A program made the position numbers and the translations under genes. Under the pieces are notes generated by a model. That model ran no database searches and had not been told where the DNA came from. It saw only the letters and a list, made by a program, of their open reading frames with translations. This document shows positions 42,957 to 53,760 of a stretch of 64,000 nucleotides of DNA, piece after piece. Positions within the stretch are counted from its first letter, which is position 1. Every line of letters starts with the position of its first letter. The DNA lies in the NCBI GenBank assembly GCA_947044405.1, contig CAMRHE010000166.1:2109501-2173500 (forward strand), written 5' to 3'. Source of the DNA: Leptodactylus fallax (taxonomy: Eukaryota; Chordata; Amphibia; Anura; Leptodactylidae).

Positions 42957-43800
42957 ACTGTGCACAAAACAACAAAGAGGATAACTGTAAATTTGTCTTT
43001 ACTAGTCTGTATAAAGGTATACTGTGCACAAAACTAAAGAGGATAACACTGCATGCTCGTATTTACTAGTCTGTATAAAGGTATACTGTGCACAAAACTA
43101 AAAAAAGAGGATAACACTGCATGCACGTCTTTACCAGTCTGTATAAAGGTATACTGTGCACAAAACTAAAGAGGATAACACTGCATGCACGTCTTTACCA
43201 GTCTGTATAAAGGTATACTGTGCACAAAACTAAAGAGGATAACACTGCATGCACGTCTTTACCAGTCTGTATAAAGGTATACTGTGCACAAAACTAAAGA
43301 GGATAACACTGCATGCTTATCTTTACTAGTTTGTATAAAGTTATACAGTGCACAAAACTAAAAAAAAGAGGATAACACTGCTTGCACGTCTTTACCAGTC
43401 TGTATAAAGGTATATTGTGCACAAAACTAAAAAAAGAAGATAACACTGCTTGCACGTCTTTACCAGTCTGTATAAAAGTATTCTCTGTGTAAAACTAAAA
43501 AAAGAGGATAACACTGCATGCTCATCTGTATAAAGGTATACTGTGCACAAAACTAAAAAAAAAGAGGATAACACTGCATGCTCATCTGTATAAAGGTATA
43601 CTGTGCACAAAACTAAAAAAAAAGAGGATAACACTGCATGCTCATTTTTACTACTCTGTATAAGGAAGATATTGTTCATAAAACTTGAAAAGGGAATACC
43701 ATTGTAGGCTATAAAGGTGTACTGTGTGCAAACCTGACAAAGGGGATAACATTGTAAGCTCGTCTTTACTAGTCTCTGTATAGAGGTGTACTGTGTGCAA
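42957..43800. repeat. Minisatellite, 50-69 bp unit, about 13 copies
   Basis: The unit reads GTGCACAAAACTAAAGAGG, ATAACACTGCATGCACGTC, TTTACCAGTCTGTATAAAGG, TATACT. Some units carry extra A after AACTAAA, and short ones lack the TTTACCAGT part. Four central units (43083-43345) are almost identical. The array begins about 85 bases after the splice donor. Confidence 0.93.
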
Positions 43801-43984
43801 AAGTACTGCAGCCATAGGTTCTTAGTCAATATGTGACTCATGCAGTTATGATTCACATAGCTTGCAGATAAGGCTTATGGGAATTATATTGTTATAAACT
43901 GTGTTGTTATTAAAGTAATATCTTGTTAGTTATTACATGCAGTAACAGAGTAGAGAAGCTGCTGATGTAGGAAGTACTGTCATG

Positions 43985-44740
43985 GACAGCAGACTGTTGT
44001 ACAGTATATAGAATGTAGCACCATAAACCACACACTGTTCTACCATATATATAGCACCACAAACAGAACACTGTTCTACCATATATAGAATGAAGTGCCA
44101 TGGGCAGCACTCTGCTGTATAGTATATAGAATGTAGCACCATGCACAGCGCTCTGCTGTACAGTATATAGGATGTAGCACCATGTACAGCACTCTGTACT
44201 ACCATATATAGAATATAGCACCATGCACAGTGCTCTGTTGTACAGTATATAGAATGTAGCACCATAAACAGTTCATTGTTCTACCATATATAGAATGTTG
44301 TGCCATGGACAGCGCTCTGCTGTACAGTATATAGAATGTAGCACCATAAAAAGTGCATTGTTCTACCATATATAGAATGTAGTGCCATGGACAGTGCTCT
44401 GCTGTACAGTATATAGGATGTAGCACCATAAACAGTGCATTGTTCTACCATATATAGAATGTAGTGCCATGGACAGCGCTCTGCTGTACAGTATATAGAA
44501 GGTAGCACCATAAACAGTGCATTGTTGTACCATATATAGATGTAGTGCCATGGACAGCGCTCTGCTGTACAGTATATAGAATGTAGCACCATAAACAGTG
44601 CATTGTTCTACCATATATAGAATGTAGTGCCATGGACAGTGCTCTGCTGTACAGTATATAGGATGTAGCACCATAAACAGTGCTCTGTTCTACCACATAT
44701 AGAATGTAGTACCATGGACAACGCACTGTTCTGTTCATAA
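43985..44740. repeat. Minisatellite, about 82 bp unit made of two half-units, 9 copies
   Basis: The unit is TAGCACCATAAACAGTGCAT, TGTTCTACCATATATAGAATG, then TAGTGCCATGGACAGCGCTC, TGCTGTACAGTATATAGAATG, two diverged 41-bp halves. Each half has CCAT, a GTAC/CTAC and TATATAG. Long open frames on the minus strand (MVLHSIYCTAE repeats) come from a unit length whose frames lack stops, not from a gene. A stray half-unit sits at 46017-46060. Confidence 0.93.
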
Positions 44741-45054
44741 AATATACTCAGCCTCTAAAAGGTATCTGTTTTCTTCACTCTTCCACTGTTTATAAATAGT
44801 AGTACCATGGACAGCACAAAAATATTGTTTGCGGTTTTGATGTGGTTTTCTTAGTGCAGCTTTTGAATTTACAGCTGAAATATGTTAAATAAATTTGTTT
44901 CACTTGCAAATTTGAAAACTTTACCAAAACCACTTCAAAACTGCATGCATTTTTTCCAATGCAGTTTTCATACAGGTTTCAACTACTTCACAACTGAACA
45001 AAGCTACAGAATCCTTTAATTCCTACCCAGTATGTATAAACAGTCACATTTTAC

Positions 45055-45365
45055 CATCACCATGCTCCTTTATTGACCCCCACATAGCATCATACTTCGC
45101 AGTGGCTCTCCAGTGGCTCAGCAAAGTATTATTCTCCCTTAGTGTCTCCCACACAGAATGTTCCCCATTCGGCCCCCATACACCTAATAATGCTCCCCAG
45201 TGGTCCCCAGCCACATAATAATGCTCTTCATTGCCCTCCAAACACTTAATACTGCTACCTAGTGTCCCCCAGGCACCCAATATTGCTCATCAGTGGCCAC
45301 AGACGCCTACTAATGCTCCTCAGTGGCCTCAGAGACTTAATAATGCTCAGTAGTGACTCACAGAC
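45055..45365. repeat. Degenerate minisatellite, about 30 bp unit
   Basis: AATAATGCTCCCCAGTGGTC-type units recur about ten times with CCCCCACACA and TTAATA variants. The stretch 44741-45054 before it has nothing I recognise. Confidence 0.7.
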
Positions 45366-45366
45366 A

Positions 45367-45735
45367 ATTAAAGGGGTTGTCCAAATTAATTTTTCATACT
45401 GTTGACCTATCCACCCAAACCTCACACAAATCCGCTGTTTTGGCAGTATCTGGGCTCTGGAAGCTATAACAGTGGATGGGGAATGCATACAGGCTCTCTT
45501 ATTCAAGTAATAGGAGTGGCACTATACTTTCCTGGAACCATCACTATGCAGTGGATGGGGTGAATTACGATAGGAGAGCCTATATGTGCTCGTCATTGAC
45601 TGGGCACCAGGAGCTATACCAGACCCTGTCGGAATAGCTGATCTGTGCAGGGTTCAGGTGTTAGAATTTCACAGATCATATGATCAGGTCACATCTGAAG
45701 GTAAGTCATTAGTATGAAAAATCGCTTTGGAGCCA
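45367..45735. repeat. MITE-like repeat with GTATGAAAAA ends
   Basis: GGGGTTGTCCAAATTAATTT then TTCATACTG on the left is mirrored by AGTATGAAAAATCGCTTTGG on the right. The interior repeats GTGGATGGGG and TATAGGAGAGCC pieces in both orientations. It is of the dispersed GTTGTCCA type. From 45736 to 46379 I see no gene. Confidence 0.5.
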
Positions 45736-46379
45736 GATAACTTCCAGATGCTTAACAATGCTTTCCAGTGGCCTTACATACATTAGTTGTGCCATACAAA
45801 TAAAAAAAACAAGCAACATTTACCCATCCTCATTCCCACAGAACTCCTTGCTGCTCTCCTCCTCTAGTTTGCCTGAATGGTGGAGCAGGAAGCTAAAGGC
45901 TTCTTATTTGACCATTCTATTCAACTATGGTTAAATGAAAACATGAGCCATTTTCCCCTCTGGATTGTTGCGGCACCTCTGGCGGGTCTCCACTGCACTC
46001 TGGTTGGGATGCACTGATATAGAATATAGTACCATGGACCGCACACTGTTCCATATAGAGTACTGCGTGCAATGAGTGAAATGAAAGTTTTGTGTCACAG
46101 TAAACTGAAGGACATTCATGTCTGTGAGAAGACTGTTTTACACTGAACAGTCTCTTAATAATGTGAAATCTAAGGGCAGATGTCATTTTTTATTTTTTAT
46201 AACTGAATTTCAGTGCATGTTTAAATAATGCATTTATATTAATTGTTTCTTACTTAGTGAGTATACACAAATTAAAGTGTCCTTGTACATAAATTGACAT
46301 GTTTATGGATGTGCTTGTTACATTGAAATATAAATGTGAGTATCGCATTACACAGTTCCTAAATAAAACTGTAATATAT

Positions 46380-46864
46380 TGTGACAATTGGGGGTAGTTT
46401 AGCTTCAAAGGTGGCAGCTTCCTGGACTTTACAGAGGTGTTTGTGGCACTGGGTGCCAATTAAACCGCAGAGCAGGTAGCAGCAATCCAAAAGAAATGGC
46501 TTTATTCAGCTTGTAAAAGTACACCGGAACAAAAATAACAAAACAGCCGGTCCCACACACAGGGCAATACCTCACTTCTTGAGCCCTAACTTCTGGGGGC
46601 AAGAAGCTTTGCTGAGGTTTCTCCTCAGCAGTCTCTCACACTGAGCTTAACCAAGTCCATTGTGGAATCCAGTCCTCTTGGGACAGACCACCTGTCTGTC
46701 TCCAACTGGTCCACCATCTACCTGCTCCCTGCAGGTTACCAGCAGCACTCTCCTGCTGTGTGCACTCTCTTTGGTGTGAAGCCCCAGGTATGGGTGTGGC
46801 CAAGGTCCTTTTCAACCCTGTTTTTGGGTTGCTCACCAGCGCCCTCTAGGTTCACACCCTCACA
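46380..46864 (-). mobile_element. Solo LTR
   Basis: On the minus strand it starts TGTGAGGGTGTGAACC and ends CCCCCAATTGTCACA, 485 bases. A polyadenylation signal AATAAA (46501-46506 reversed) lies in the last third, then TTTTGGATTGCTGC and a U5-like end. ATAT at 46376-46379 and 46865-46868 is a 4-bp target duplication. Solo LTRs arise by recombination between the two LTRs of a retroelement. It carries no protein; its family is probably Ty3/gypsy-like but could be retroviral. Confidence 0.8.
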
Positions 46865-47341
46865 ATATCTATATGATAATAATATAACTTTGCTATATCA
46901 GTAGTATAACTTTTTCTCATAATACCACCATACTTTGTCTATAATATATTTCTATATTGCCTACAATATAGTTCTGTCTAATTTTTATACAGTCATATGG
47001 TACTCAAATAACAATGATGTTTAGTACACAAATAATACCAGTACTCCCAATTATTTTGCCCATGCATTGCCATACAAATCTCATATATTATAGATGTGTC
47101 TACTTTTCCTCTTGACTGGACATGTTCAGATATGCGTTTTACAAAATGAACAGCCTTTTGCGATATGCTCTCATAAAGTGATAGACAACATATTACTTTG
47201 TGATATCATTATCTTTTGTGCGTCTGTGTGTGGTCACCCAGTTATTGTTTGTTGTTTGCTGCATGCCACCATGTTTTGACACTGTATTAAATTTGGGATA
47301 ATGAGAAATTGCAGTCTCTATCCAAATTAGAGATAAGTTAA
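46865..47341. other. No recognisable gene
   Basis: AT-rich sequence without a supported feature. Confidence 0.5.
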
Positions 47342-47788
47342 AGGTGATCTTTCACCACAATTCCTTAATAGGTATTGCTCCACTGATTCTGATGTCTTTT
47401 TTTCTCTAGCCCTCACTGTTCCTGAGCAATCATTTGTTAATTTCAGCAGCCAATATGCTAATTTGGCTCACTACTGTGAGGTGGGTGGTCACGGGCTGTC
47501 AAATCCAGCCACATACCGCCCACCTGACATTAGAGAATCTAATTATCCTATTGGGTGCTGAAAATAACAGAAATAATTACTTAGATTGGGGACTAGAGAA
47601 AAAAAATTCCAACTGTGCTGGAGTCAATGGAGTGGAAGAAGAGGATGAACACAGAGACTTCCAGCACGTTCTCTGTGCTCTGAAAATCTAATATTCTGGA
47701 CATTATGGGACCCTCATCTATATGAGTAAGAATCTTATGCAGTGAAGTGAATGCACTGTAAAAACTTTACTCTCCCCACATAACCCCT
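47342..47788. repeat. Possible TTAA-flanked element
   Basis: TTAA at 47338-47341 and 47789-47792 brackets a segment starting AGGTGATCTTTCACC and ending CACATAACCCCT. End similarity is weak. The middle has CCAACTGTGCTGGAGTCA, also seen near 62290, which suggests a dispersed repeat. Confidence 0.35.
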
Positions 47789-47792
47789 TTAA

Positions 47793-48589
47793 CAGCAATA
47801 GTTCTGATGAAATATTACAGGAATATTAAAATATGCAGCAATTAAGGTGATTCTTGATTTTAATTTACATTTTCTTCTTTCTTCTTAAAGAAAGTTTAGT
47901 ACAGTGAGAATGAGTCAGATATATTTGCAGTCTTCCGCATCTTACCATTTAGCAATTGGCTACAGTGAAGAAACTGTTGGTCATAGTTTGCAGCAGGAGG
48001 AGAAAGTCTTCATGGAATGTATCAGGCTGCAAAGTGGGGTTAACATTGATTTCATGAGTCAGATGAAAATCAGAATAATGCTTCTTTAAATAGTGAATTA
48101 ATTTATTTCATTTGATTAAATGCCCAGTCCTAACTGCAATACAGTTGTATTGCACTATATTGTATATGCAATCAGAGCCCCTAGGCTCTAAAAATAAAAA
48201 TAAAACAAAAAAAAGTTTAAAGAAACTATAAAATGAGTAAAAATTTAAATCGCCCCCTTTCCCTAGATTACATAAAAAATAAGCAAAGAAAATAGACATA
48301 AACATAGTAGGCATAGCTGTGTCTGAAAATATCCAAACTGTAGTTGGGAAAAAGTTAATTTGAATATCTTTTTTGTGACTTCATCTCACCCAAACAATTA
48401 AAAAAAAGAGTAAAACTTGACCAAAACATCATACATTCCCCAAAATGGCATCAATAAAAACTATAACTTGCCCTTAAAAAAAGATACCTTACATATAATC
48501 GGATATGATATAAGAATATAAAAAAGTTACTGGTGTCAAAATATGGTGTCAGATTTTTTTTTTTCAGAATTTTTAATTTTTTTCATGGT
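47793..48589. other. No recognisable gene
   Basis: AT-rich sequence, with several A runs and no supported frame. Confidence 0.5.
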
Positions 48590-48862
48590 GATTGTATTGA
48601 CCTACAAAATATAACTAGTATTTTTACTGCACGATGAATGCCATAAAAATTAAACCTATAAATTCCACCCTATTATGTTTTTTCCAAGTTTCCAGTACAT
48701 TGTATGGAACATTAAGTGGTGCCATTATAAAGCAAAATTTGCCCTCTCAAAAATATGCCCTAATACAACTCTATGAATGGAAAAATAAAAAGTTATGGCT
48801 TTTGAAAAGGCAGGAAGGAAAAAAACCTGAAAATTGCCATGTCCATCGCCAAGGGGTAAAAA
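48590..48862 (+). repeat. Fragment of the ACCCCTTA-ended DNA repeat
   Basis: TTGACCTACAAAATATAACT, ATGCCATAAAAATTAAACCT, CCAGTACATTGTATGGAACA and AAAAAGTTATGGCTTTTG follow the order of 22200-22480, and the piece ends CATCGCCAAGGGGTAAAA. The left end is missing. Confidence 0.55.
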
Positions 48863-49085
48863 TTTGTCCTGTTTTTAGTTATTCCTGTTACATACTTTTT
48901 ATGGTGCCCCCTAGTGTTCTTATAAGTTCCCATTTAAACAGCCACTTCAAGGGACACTAAACACTGAAAACTAATTAAAAAAATTATAAAATATACATCA
49001 TCTATAGATTTGACTGTTTGATCAACTGCTAAGCTGCAGCTCTGAGCAGTGTAGCAGAAATCTTGCAGACGAAAGTTGCTTGATA

Positions 49086-49231
49086 CATCATAGATTGTAA
49101 GCTCTTGGGAGCAGGGTCCTCAATCCTATTGTGTGAATTGACTATTTCTCTGTAATGTATCTTTTTGTTTGTACATGAACCCTACATTTTTTAAAGTGCT
49201 GCAGAATATGTTGGCGCTATATAAATAAAAT

Positions 49232-49265
<34 letters not shown>
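49086..49265 (+). mobile_element. SINE/LINE-like tail with (ATT)n
   Basis: AGATTGTAAGCTCTTGGGAG, TGTGTGAATTGACTATTT and TTGGCGCTATATAAATAAA precede an (ATT)n run (49231-49264). A near copy lies at 58426-58565. The GCGCTATATAA-AATAAA ending resembles that of the tRNA-derived SINE at 12965, so a shared LINE partner is likely. No B box is seen in this copy. Confidence 0.6.
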
Positions 49266-49499
49266 GCAGACACTGCTTACTTCCTGCAGCTCCATATGCG
49301 GCTAAAGAATGGCTAGGAACATGAGCATGACATCACAGGAATTTTGGAAGGGGGCAGTACTTGTCATTAAGGGGGCAGGTCTTAGCACCCACTAACTAAA
49401 ATGCTGTAATCGAGCATTAATCAAAACAGTTCAGCTCCAGGACAAGAATTACATCAGAGAGAGATAAGTATTGCTTGCTTGTTGTTTTCATGTATAGTG

Positions 49500-50490
49500 T
49501 GCAAGTTACCCAGCTTTCCCAGAATACTGATAGGCAAAACTAGCTGGCTGTATCAGTTTGGAAACAGAGTTGAGTTTATGTATGTAGATTTACCTTCAGC
49601 AGTCCCTATTACAGCACTGTTATGCTACCCAGCTTTCCTGGGACCCCAAAAGGCATATCTCTTGCGTGAAGAGATTACAGAGCTTGAAGGGGAATTTAGT
49701 TAGGTATATTTAGAAATCTGCAGTCCCTGTTACAGCAGTACTACATATATTACCCAGCTTTCCTGGAACTCTGAAAGGAAAATCTGACATGGCATGACAC
49801 AGTTATAGCACATGGAGGGATTTTTACTTAGGTAGATTTTTATTGGACATTCTCTATTAAAGCTTACCATGACATGTTACCCAGATTTCGTAGGAACATG
49901 AGAGGCATATCTGGAAAGTTATTGAATAGTTATGGAGCTAAGAAGGATCAAGCTACAATGTTACACTTAAGGGGATGTTTTACATTATATGCAGTTATGC
50001 TACTCATCTTTCCCAGAACCCTGAAAGGCAAATCTGGGTGATTCTAGATTGATTTGGAAGCAAGTAGTACACTTGCTAATTATCCTGTTTTCCTAGAGCC
50101 AAGAAAGGCAAATCCTGGCAAGCTATGTTATGATTAAAGAACAAGTACGTACATTTACTTAGCATGTGAACTGTAATATGGAATACTGAATACTATATTT
50201 AGCTATGTTACCCAACTTTCTCAGGAGTCTAAAAGGCAAATCTGGCAAGCTTTGGAGCATGGAGGGACATTTATTTTACATTATTTTTATATTAGGTTAT
50301 TTATTATTCAGCAGTTCCACTTACAGCATCATTTGGTTTGCTTTCACAGGATAAGTAAATGTGGCATGGTATGCCTGAAAAGCAAATCTGGCATGGTATG
50401 CCATATTTTTTAGTACATATACATATAGTATCAGAGCAATACCAGTCTGGTATTTAGAATACCTATCCATTAGTTGTTACCCAGATTTCC
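49500..50490. repeat. Degenerate tandem repeat, about 120 bp unit, 8 copies
   Basis: The anchor ACCCAGCTTTCC and its variants recur near 49507, 49627, 49750, 49878, 49990, 50083, 50210 and 50478, usually 115-130 bases apart (one unit is missing or double near the end). Each is followed by GAA/CCTGAAAGGCAAATCTGGC-like sequence, and a CAGTCCCTRTTACAGCA segment precedes several. The copies are old and uneven. Confidence 0.8.
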
Positions 50491-50517
50491 AAAGCTCCTG
50501 AAAGAAAAATATGTGTA

Positions 50518-50524
<7 letters not shown>

Positions 50525-50562
<38 letters not shown>
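50525..50562. repeat. (TG)n-(TA)n microsatellite
   Basis: A GTGTGTGTGTATAT transition leads into about 17 TA units, just outside the left side of the DIRS element. Confidence 0.9.
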
Positions 50563-50564
<2 letters not shown>

Positions 50565-50873
50565 CAGGGATATAGACAAAATTGGGGTTACCTGGAAATT
50601 TACTTTCATTGAGTCCGAAGGCAGCACAGAAGGGTCTTTATCCCCGCCTTTAATTCCTCCTAGGACTGTCACACCTTGGTAGCAATGAGACAGTTAATTA
50701 GCATAATTAATGGTATAAGAACCCCTTCTCCACTATCTGTGTGTTTTAATGGACTAGTTTTTTTTACTTGATTTTAATTTGGGAGGGTATACTTTGCTGC
50801 CTTCGGACTGAAAGAAAGGTAAACCCAATGTTGTCTTTCTTATTCATCCTGCAGCAACACAGAAGGGACCTAG

Positions 50874-51560
50874 CTAGCTACCTAAGTGGGGAATTTCATC
50901 ATTTGGAAACCGTATTAAGTACTGCTGTGCCCAAGACTGAACCCTCAGAGTGGATGTCCAGGTGATGCTTGATGATGCAGCATTACAAATATCCAGAATA
51001 GATACTTGTGCATTTTCAGCCCATGAAGTTGCTGTGGAACGTGTAAAATGCACCCTTGGTGTAGTTGGTAAAGAGAGATTTGCTAATCTGTAAGTCTCCA
51101 GAATAGTAGACTTGATCCACCTGGCCAATGTGTCTTTAGAGGATTTCATTCCCTTTCTAGCGCCTGAAACGAGTACAAATATATTTTCCATTTTTCTGAA
51201 ACCTTTGGTTCTATCCAGGTGAGTCAGAATAGCTCTTTTAACATCTAAGGTATGGAAACATATCTGTTCTTCTGTCTCAGGATGAGGATAGAAAACTGGT
51301 GAGAAGGATTCTTTATTATTTTGAAAAGAATCGACTTTACGTATGAAACTTGGCAGAGTTCTCAGGAGGACTCCATTGGGTAAGAACACATCCACTGTGT
51401 ATGGGTGATCTTGTGGATTCAGGGAACAAAACATTTGAAGTTTTGCATTGTTTCTGGTTGCCATCAAGTCTATCTGTGGGATTTCACATCTGTCTGTTAG
51501 GAGATGGAAATATTTGGGATTTAGTTCCCACTCCGATGGTCTGAGTGTCGTCCGGCTCAA
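50874..51560 (-). pseudogene. DIRS tyrosine recombinase remnant
   Basis: The 228-codon frame begins with RNase H/recombinase linker sequence (EWELNPKYFHLLTDRC, IPQIDLMATRNNAKL) and continues into the recombinase: HTLDVKRAILTHLDRTKGF, FVLVSGARKGMKSSKDTLAR and RVHFTRSTATSWAENAQ, which holds the HxxR pair. The catalytic Tyr expected about 35 residues later is not seen; in the neighbouring frame the region reads KHHLDIHSEGSV, with His near the place. The enzyme would recombine circular cDNA into the genome. This copy is dead. Confidence 0.8.
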
Positions 51561-51686
51561 AAGCTCTGCATAACAAAGGATCTCTGAATACCAGAGCTGA
51601 TATTATAAGCCCAGCAGGGCAGATTCTGCCAATTGGAAAATCTTCTTGCATTTTGTCATCAGTAGCTTGCTTCCTGTTCCACCCTG

Positions 51687-51902
51687 CTAGTTCAAATAAT
51701 AAGCCACCACTTGGTTGTCTGTTTGAATTAGGACAGATTTGTCTTGGATCAATGGCTTGAAATCCAGAAGTGCCAAACTGACAGCTTTCATTTCTCGAAA
51801 ATTTTGAAAAGCGGAACCTGTCCAATTTGTCCCATAGACCTTTTGCTCAAGAAGTTTGCAGATGAGCACTTTGAGGAAGAAAAAGGACTTGTGTTTATCA
51901 TG
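51687..51902 (-). pseudogene. DIRS RNase H remnant
   Basis: TNWTGSAFQNFREMKAVSLA followed by KSVLIQTDNQVVAYYLN shows the RNase H Glu (FREMKA) and Asp (QTDN) positions. It ends with stop codons near 51700 and is separated from the RT by a SINE fragment. RNase H removes the RNA strand during reverse transcription. Confidence 0.75.
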
Positions 51903-51998
51903 TAGATTGTGAGCCCTATATGGGACAGTGACTGACAACGTCTATAAAGCACTGCGGAATATGATGGCGCTATACAAGTAAGCCAAATAAATAAATAA
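51903..51998 (+). mobile_element. 3' end of a SINE inside the DIRS element
   Basis: AGATTGTGAGCCCTATATGG to ATGGCGCTATACAAGTAAG and AATAAATAAATAAAT match the 3' half of the SINE at 12965-13205. It splits the DIRS RT from RNase H. The tRNA-like head is missing. Confidence 0.8.
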
Positions 51999-51999
51999 A

Positions 52000-52551
52000 T
52001 TATTATGAAGCCTAGAAAGGATTTTGAAGTTTCAGGAAGTTTCCCAGTTTATCTAGAATCCAGGTTCTCTGAGAAGAGTGATGATTACTTGAAGGTGATT
52101 TTGCAGAAGGGATGCAGATGGAGCGGCTATCAGCCAATCATTGAGATACAGAAATACTTGAATTGCTTTCAATCACAGAGCTGCTACTACGACTACTGCC
52201 ACTTTGGAGGAAAACCCTTGGAGAAGAAGTTAGGCCAAAAGTAAGTTCTTCGAATTGGTATTGAATTATGAATCCTAAATGACTGACCGCTATTCTCAAG
52301 AATTTTCTTGAAACTGGATGGATGGGAACATGCAGATACACATCTTTCAGGTCCAAGGATGATAGGACTTGGCCTTTTTGTAAGGCTGCAGTGACTGTCC
52401 TTATTGTTTCCATCTTGAAGTGAATCTTCTTCGCATATCGATTCAGGGATCTGAGCTCTATGATCAATATCCAGGAACAGCCAACCTTTGGAACTGAAAA
52501 AATTATTGAATAAATCCCATAACATTCTTCCTCTTTTGAGACTACTTCTAA
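52000..52551 (-). pseudogene. DIRS reverse transcriptase, C-terminal part
   Basis: Several frames give YSIIFSVPKVGCSWILIIE, LRSLNRYAKKIHFKMETIRT, VLSSLDLKDVYLHVPIHP (first catalytic Asp), ELTFGLTSSPRVFLQ and, after a frame change, FLYLNDWLIAAPS. The last is the catalytic motif (normally YxDD) with Asn in place of the first Asp (52137-52148). With frameshifts and this change the enzyme is inactive. Confidence 0.85.
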
Positions 52552-52964
52552 GGGTGGGATCACACCTGCGTTTGAGTCCATCCGCTGCCAATCCGAGTGA
52601 AAATCTCGGGGAACAGGTTCGGCATCGGATACCGACAGGTTAGCAAAACATTGGTTAAAAACCCATTCTTTTGAATGGGTTTTTAAAGCAATACGTGGGT
52701 GTCCGATTGCACCCTCTGCGAGTCCTTTTTTTTTCGTCGGAAACAAAGTCGGACATGCAGGACTTCGTGTCCGACGAAAAAAAACAGCTTTGCAGCGCAG
52801 AGGGTGCAATCGGACACCCGTGCATTGCTTTAAAAACCCATTCAAATGAACGTTTTTTTAACCAATGCGTCGCTAACCTGTCGATATCCAATGCTGATCC
52901 CGTTCCCCGAGATTTTCACTCAGATTGGCAGCGGACGGACTCAAACGCAGGTGTGAACCCATCC
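52552..52964. repeat. Foldback element inserted in the DIRS RT
   Basis: GGGTGGGATCACACCTGCG on the left pairs with CGCAGGTGTGAACCCATCC on the right; TAA flanks both ends (52549-52551, 52965-52967). The arms pair along nearly their whole length (CCGCTGCCAATCCGAGTGAA with TTCACTCAGATTGGCAGCGG; GGGTGTCCGATTGCACCCTC with GAGGGTGCAATCGGACACCC). The open frames on both strands here are by-products of the palindrome. It has the same type of ends and target as 16768 and 20199. Confidence 0.88.
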
Positions 52965-52967
52965 TAA

Positions 52968-53205
52968 GGCATTCATTGCCAGAAAGTCTTGTATAAAAGG
53001 AAACACATGAGGAATCTGTTGCTTGTTTAGAAGAAAATGATCCTTTGGTTTGTGGAGAATTTCTATTACATAACCATTCTTTGAGATCCAGAACCCATTT
53101 GTCTGAAATAATACTGTACAAGCCTGGGAAAAAAATTTGCAAACAACCTCCAACTTGACAACTTCTGATGTCAGAAACCCTGTTTGCCAGCCCCTGCATC
53201 TTCAT
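52968..53205 (-). pseudogene. DIRS reverse transcriptase, N-terminal part
   Basis: VGGCLQIFFPGLYSIISDKW, VLDLKEWLCNRNSPQTKG and the following residues resemble the start of DIRS RT (fingers region before the FSVPK motif). The foldback at 52552 separates it from the rest. Confidence 0.7.
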
Positions 53206-53255
53206 GTTTTTTCCTTAATTTTTCAGAATTTTTGACAGGGTCTACCATGATAATT

Positions 53256-53760
53256 TCATCTGTTATTTCCTCTCTTCAGGAACAATTCGTATCTTCTCTG
53301 ATAACGGAGATGAAACTTAAATCTTCTATTGGTTTGTGGAAAGACCAGGGCACTTGCCTTCTTATTAGCTTCCAAAAGCTGATCCAGTTTTTCTCCAAAA
53401 AGTCTCCCATGATCAAAAGGGATTGAACATAGATTGTACTTTGAAGTAGCTTCTTCTTTCCAAGGCTTTAGCCATATGGCTTGTCTCGCCACATTGGTGA
53501 TTGCTAGATTTTTTTGCAGAAATTCTTAGTGTATCTAAGGGAAAGTCAGAGGCAAAGTCTGCAGCTAGTTTAAGGGAATAAAGTTGCTTCATTAATTCTT
53601 CCCTTGGAACACCATTTTGGATGTCTCTTCCCAACTGACTTGGCCATAATCTTAATGCTCTAGACACAGGAACTGCTGCCATGGTGACTTTAGATGAAGC
53701 TGCCAATTTCCGAAAAATATCAGCTCTACGATCCATTGGATCCTTAAGAAAATATGAATC
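53256..53760 (-). pseudogene. DIRS gag-like remnant
   Basis: MARQAIWLKPWKEEATSKYN, IPFDHGRLFGEKLDQLLEA and VFPQTNRRFKF resemble the conserved C-terminal part of DIRS gag; upstream VTMAAVPVSRALRLWPSQL fits the same protein. It spans two frames with a shift near 53490. Sequence between 53760 and the right terminal repeat shows no further recognisable coding. Confidence 0.7.

Noticed and set aside
42957..43800. CRISPR-like array of regular repeats
   Set aside because: The whole 64-bp unit repeats with no unique spacers, and the setting is a vertebrate intron.
43910..44738. Set of overlapping minus-strand frames of 76-110 codons repeating MVLHSIYC-like motifs
   Set aside because: They are by-products of the 82-bp minisatellite, which lacks stops in several frames.
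46636..46904. Short frames on both strands in the solo LTR
   Set aside because: They are inside the LTR, lack any motif and are not expected to be coding.
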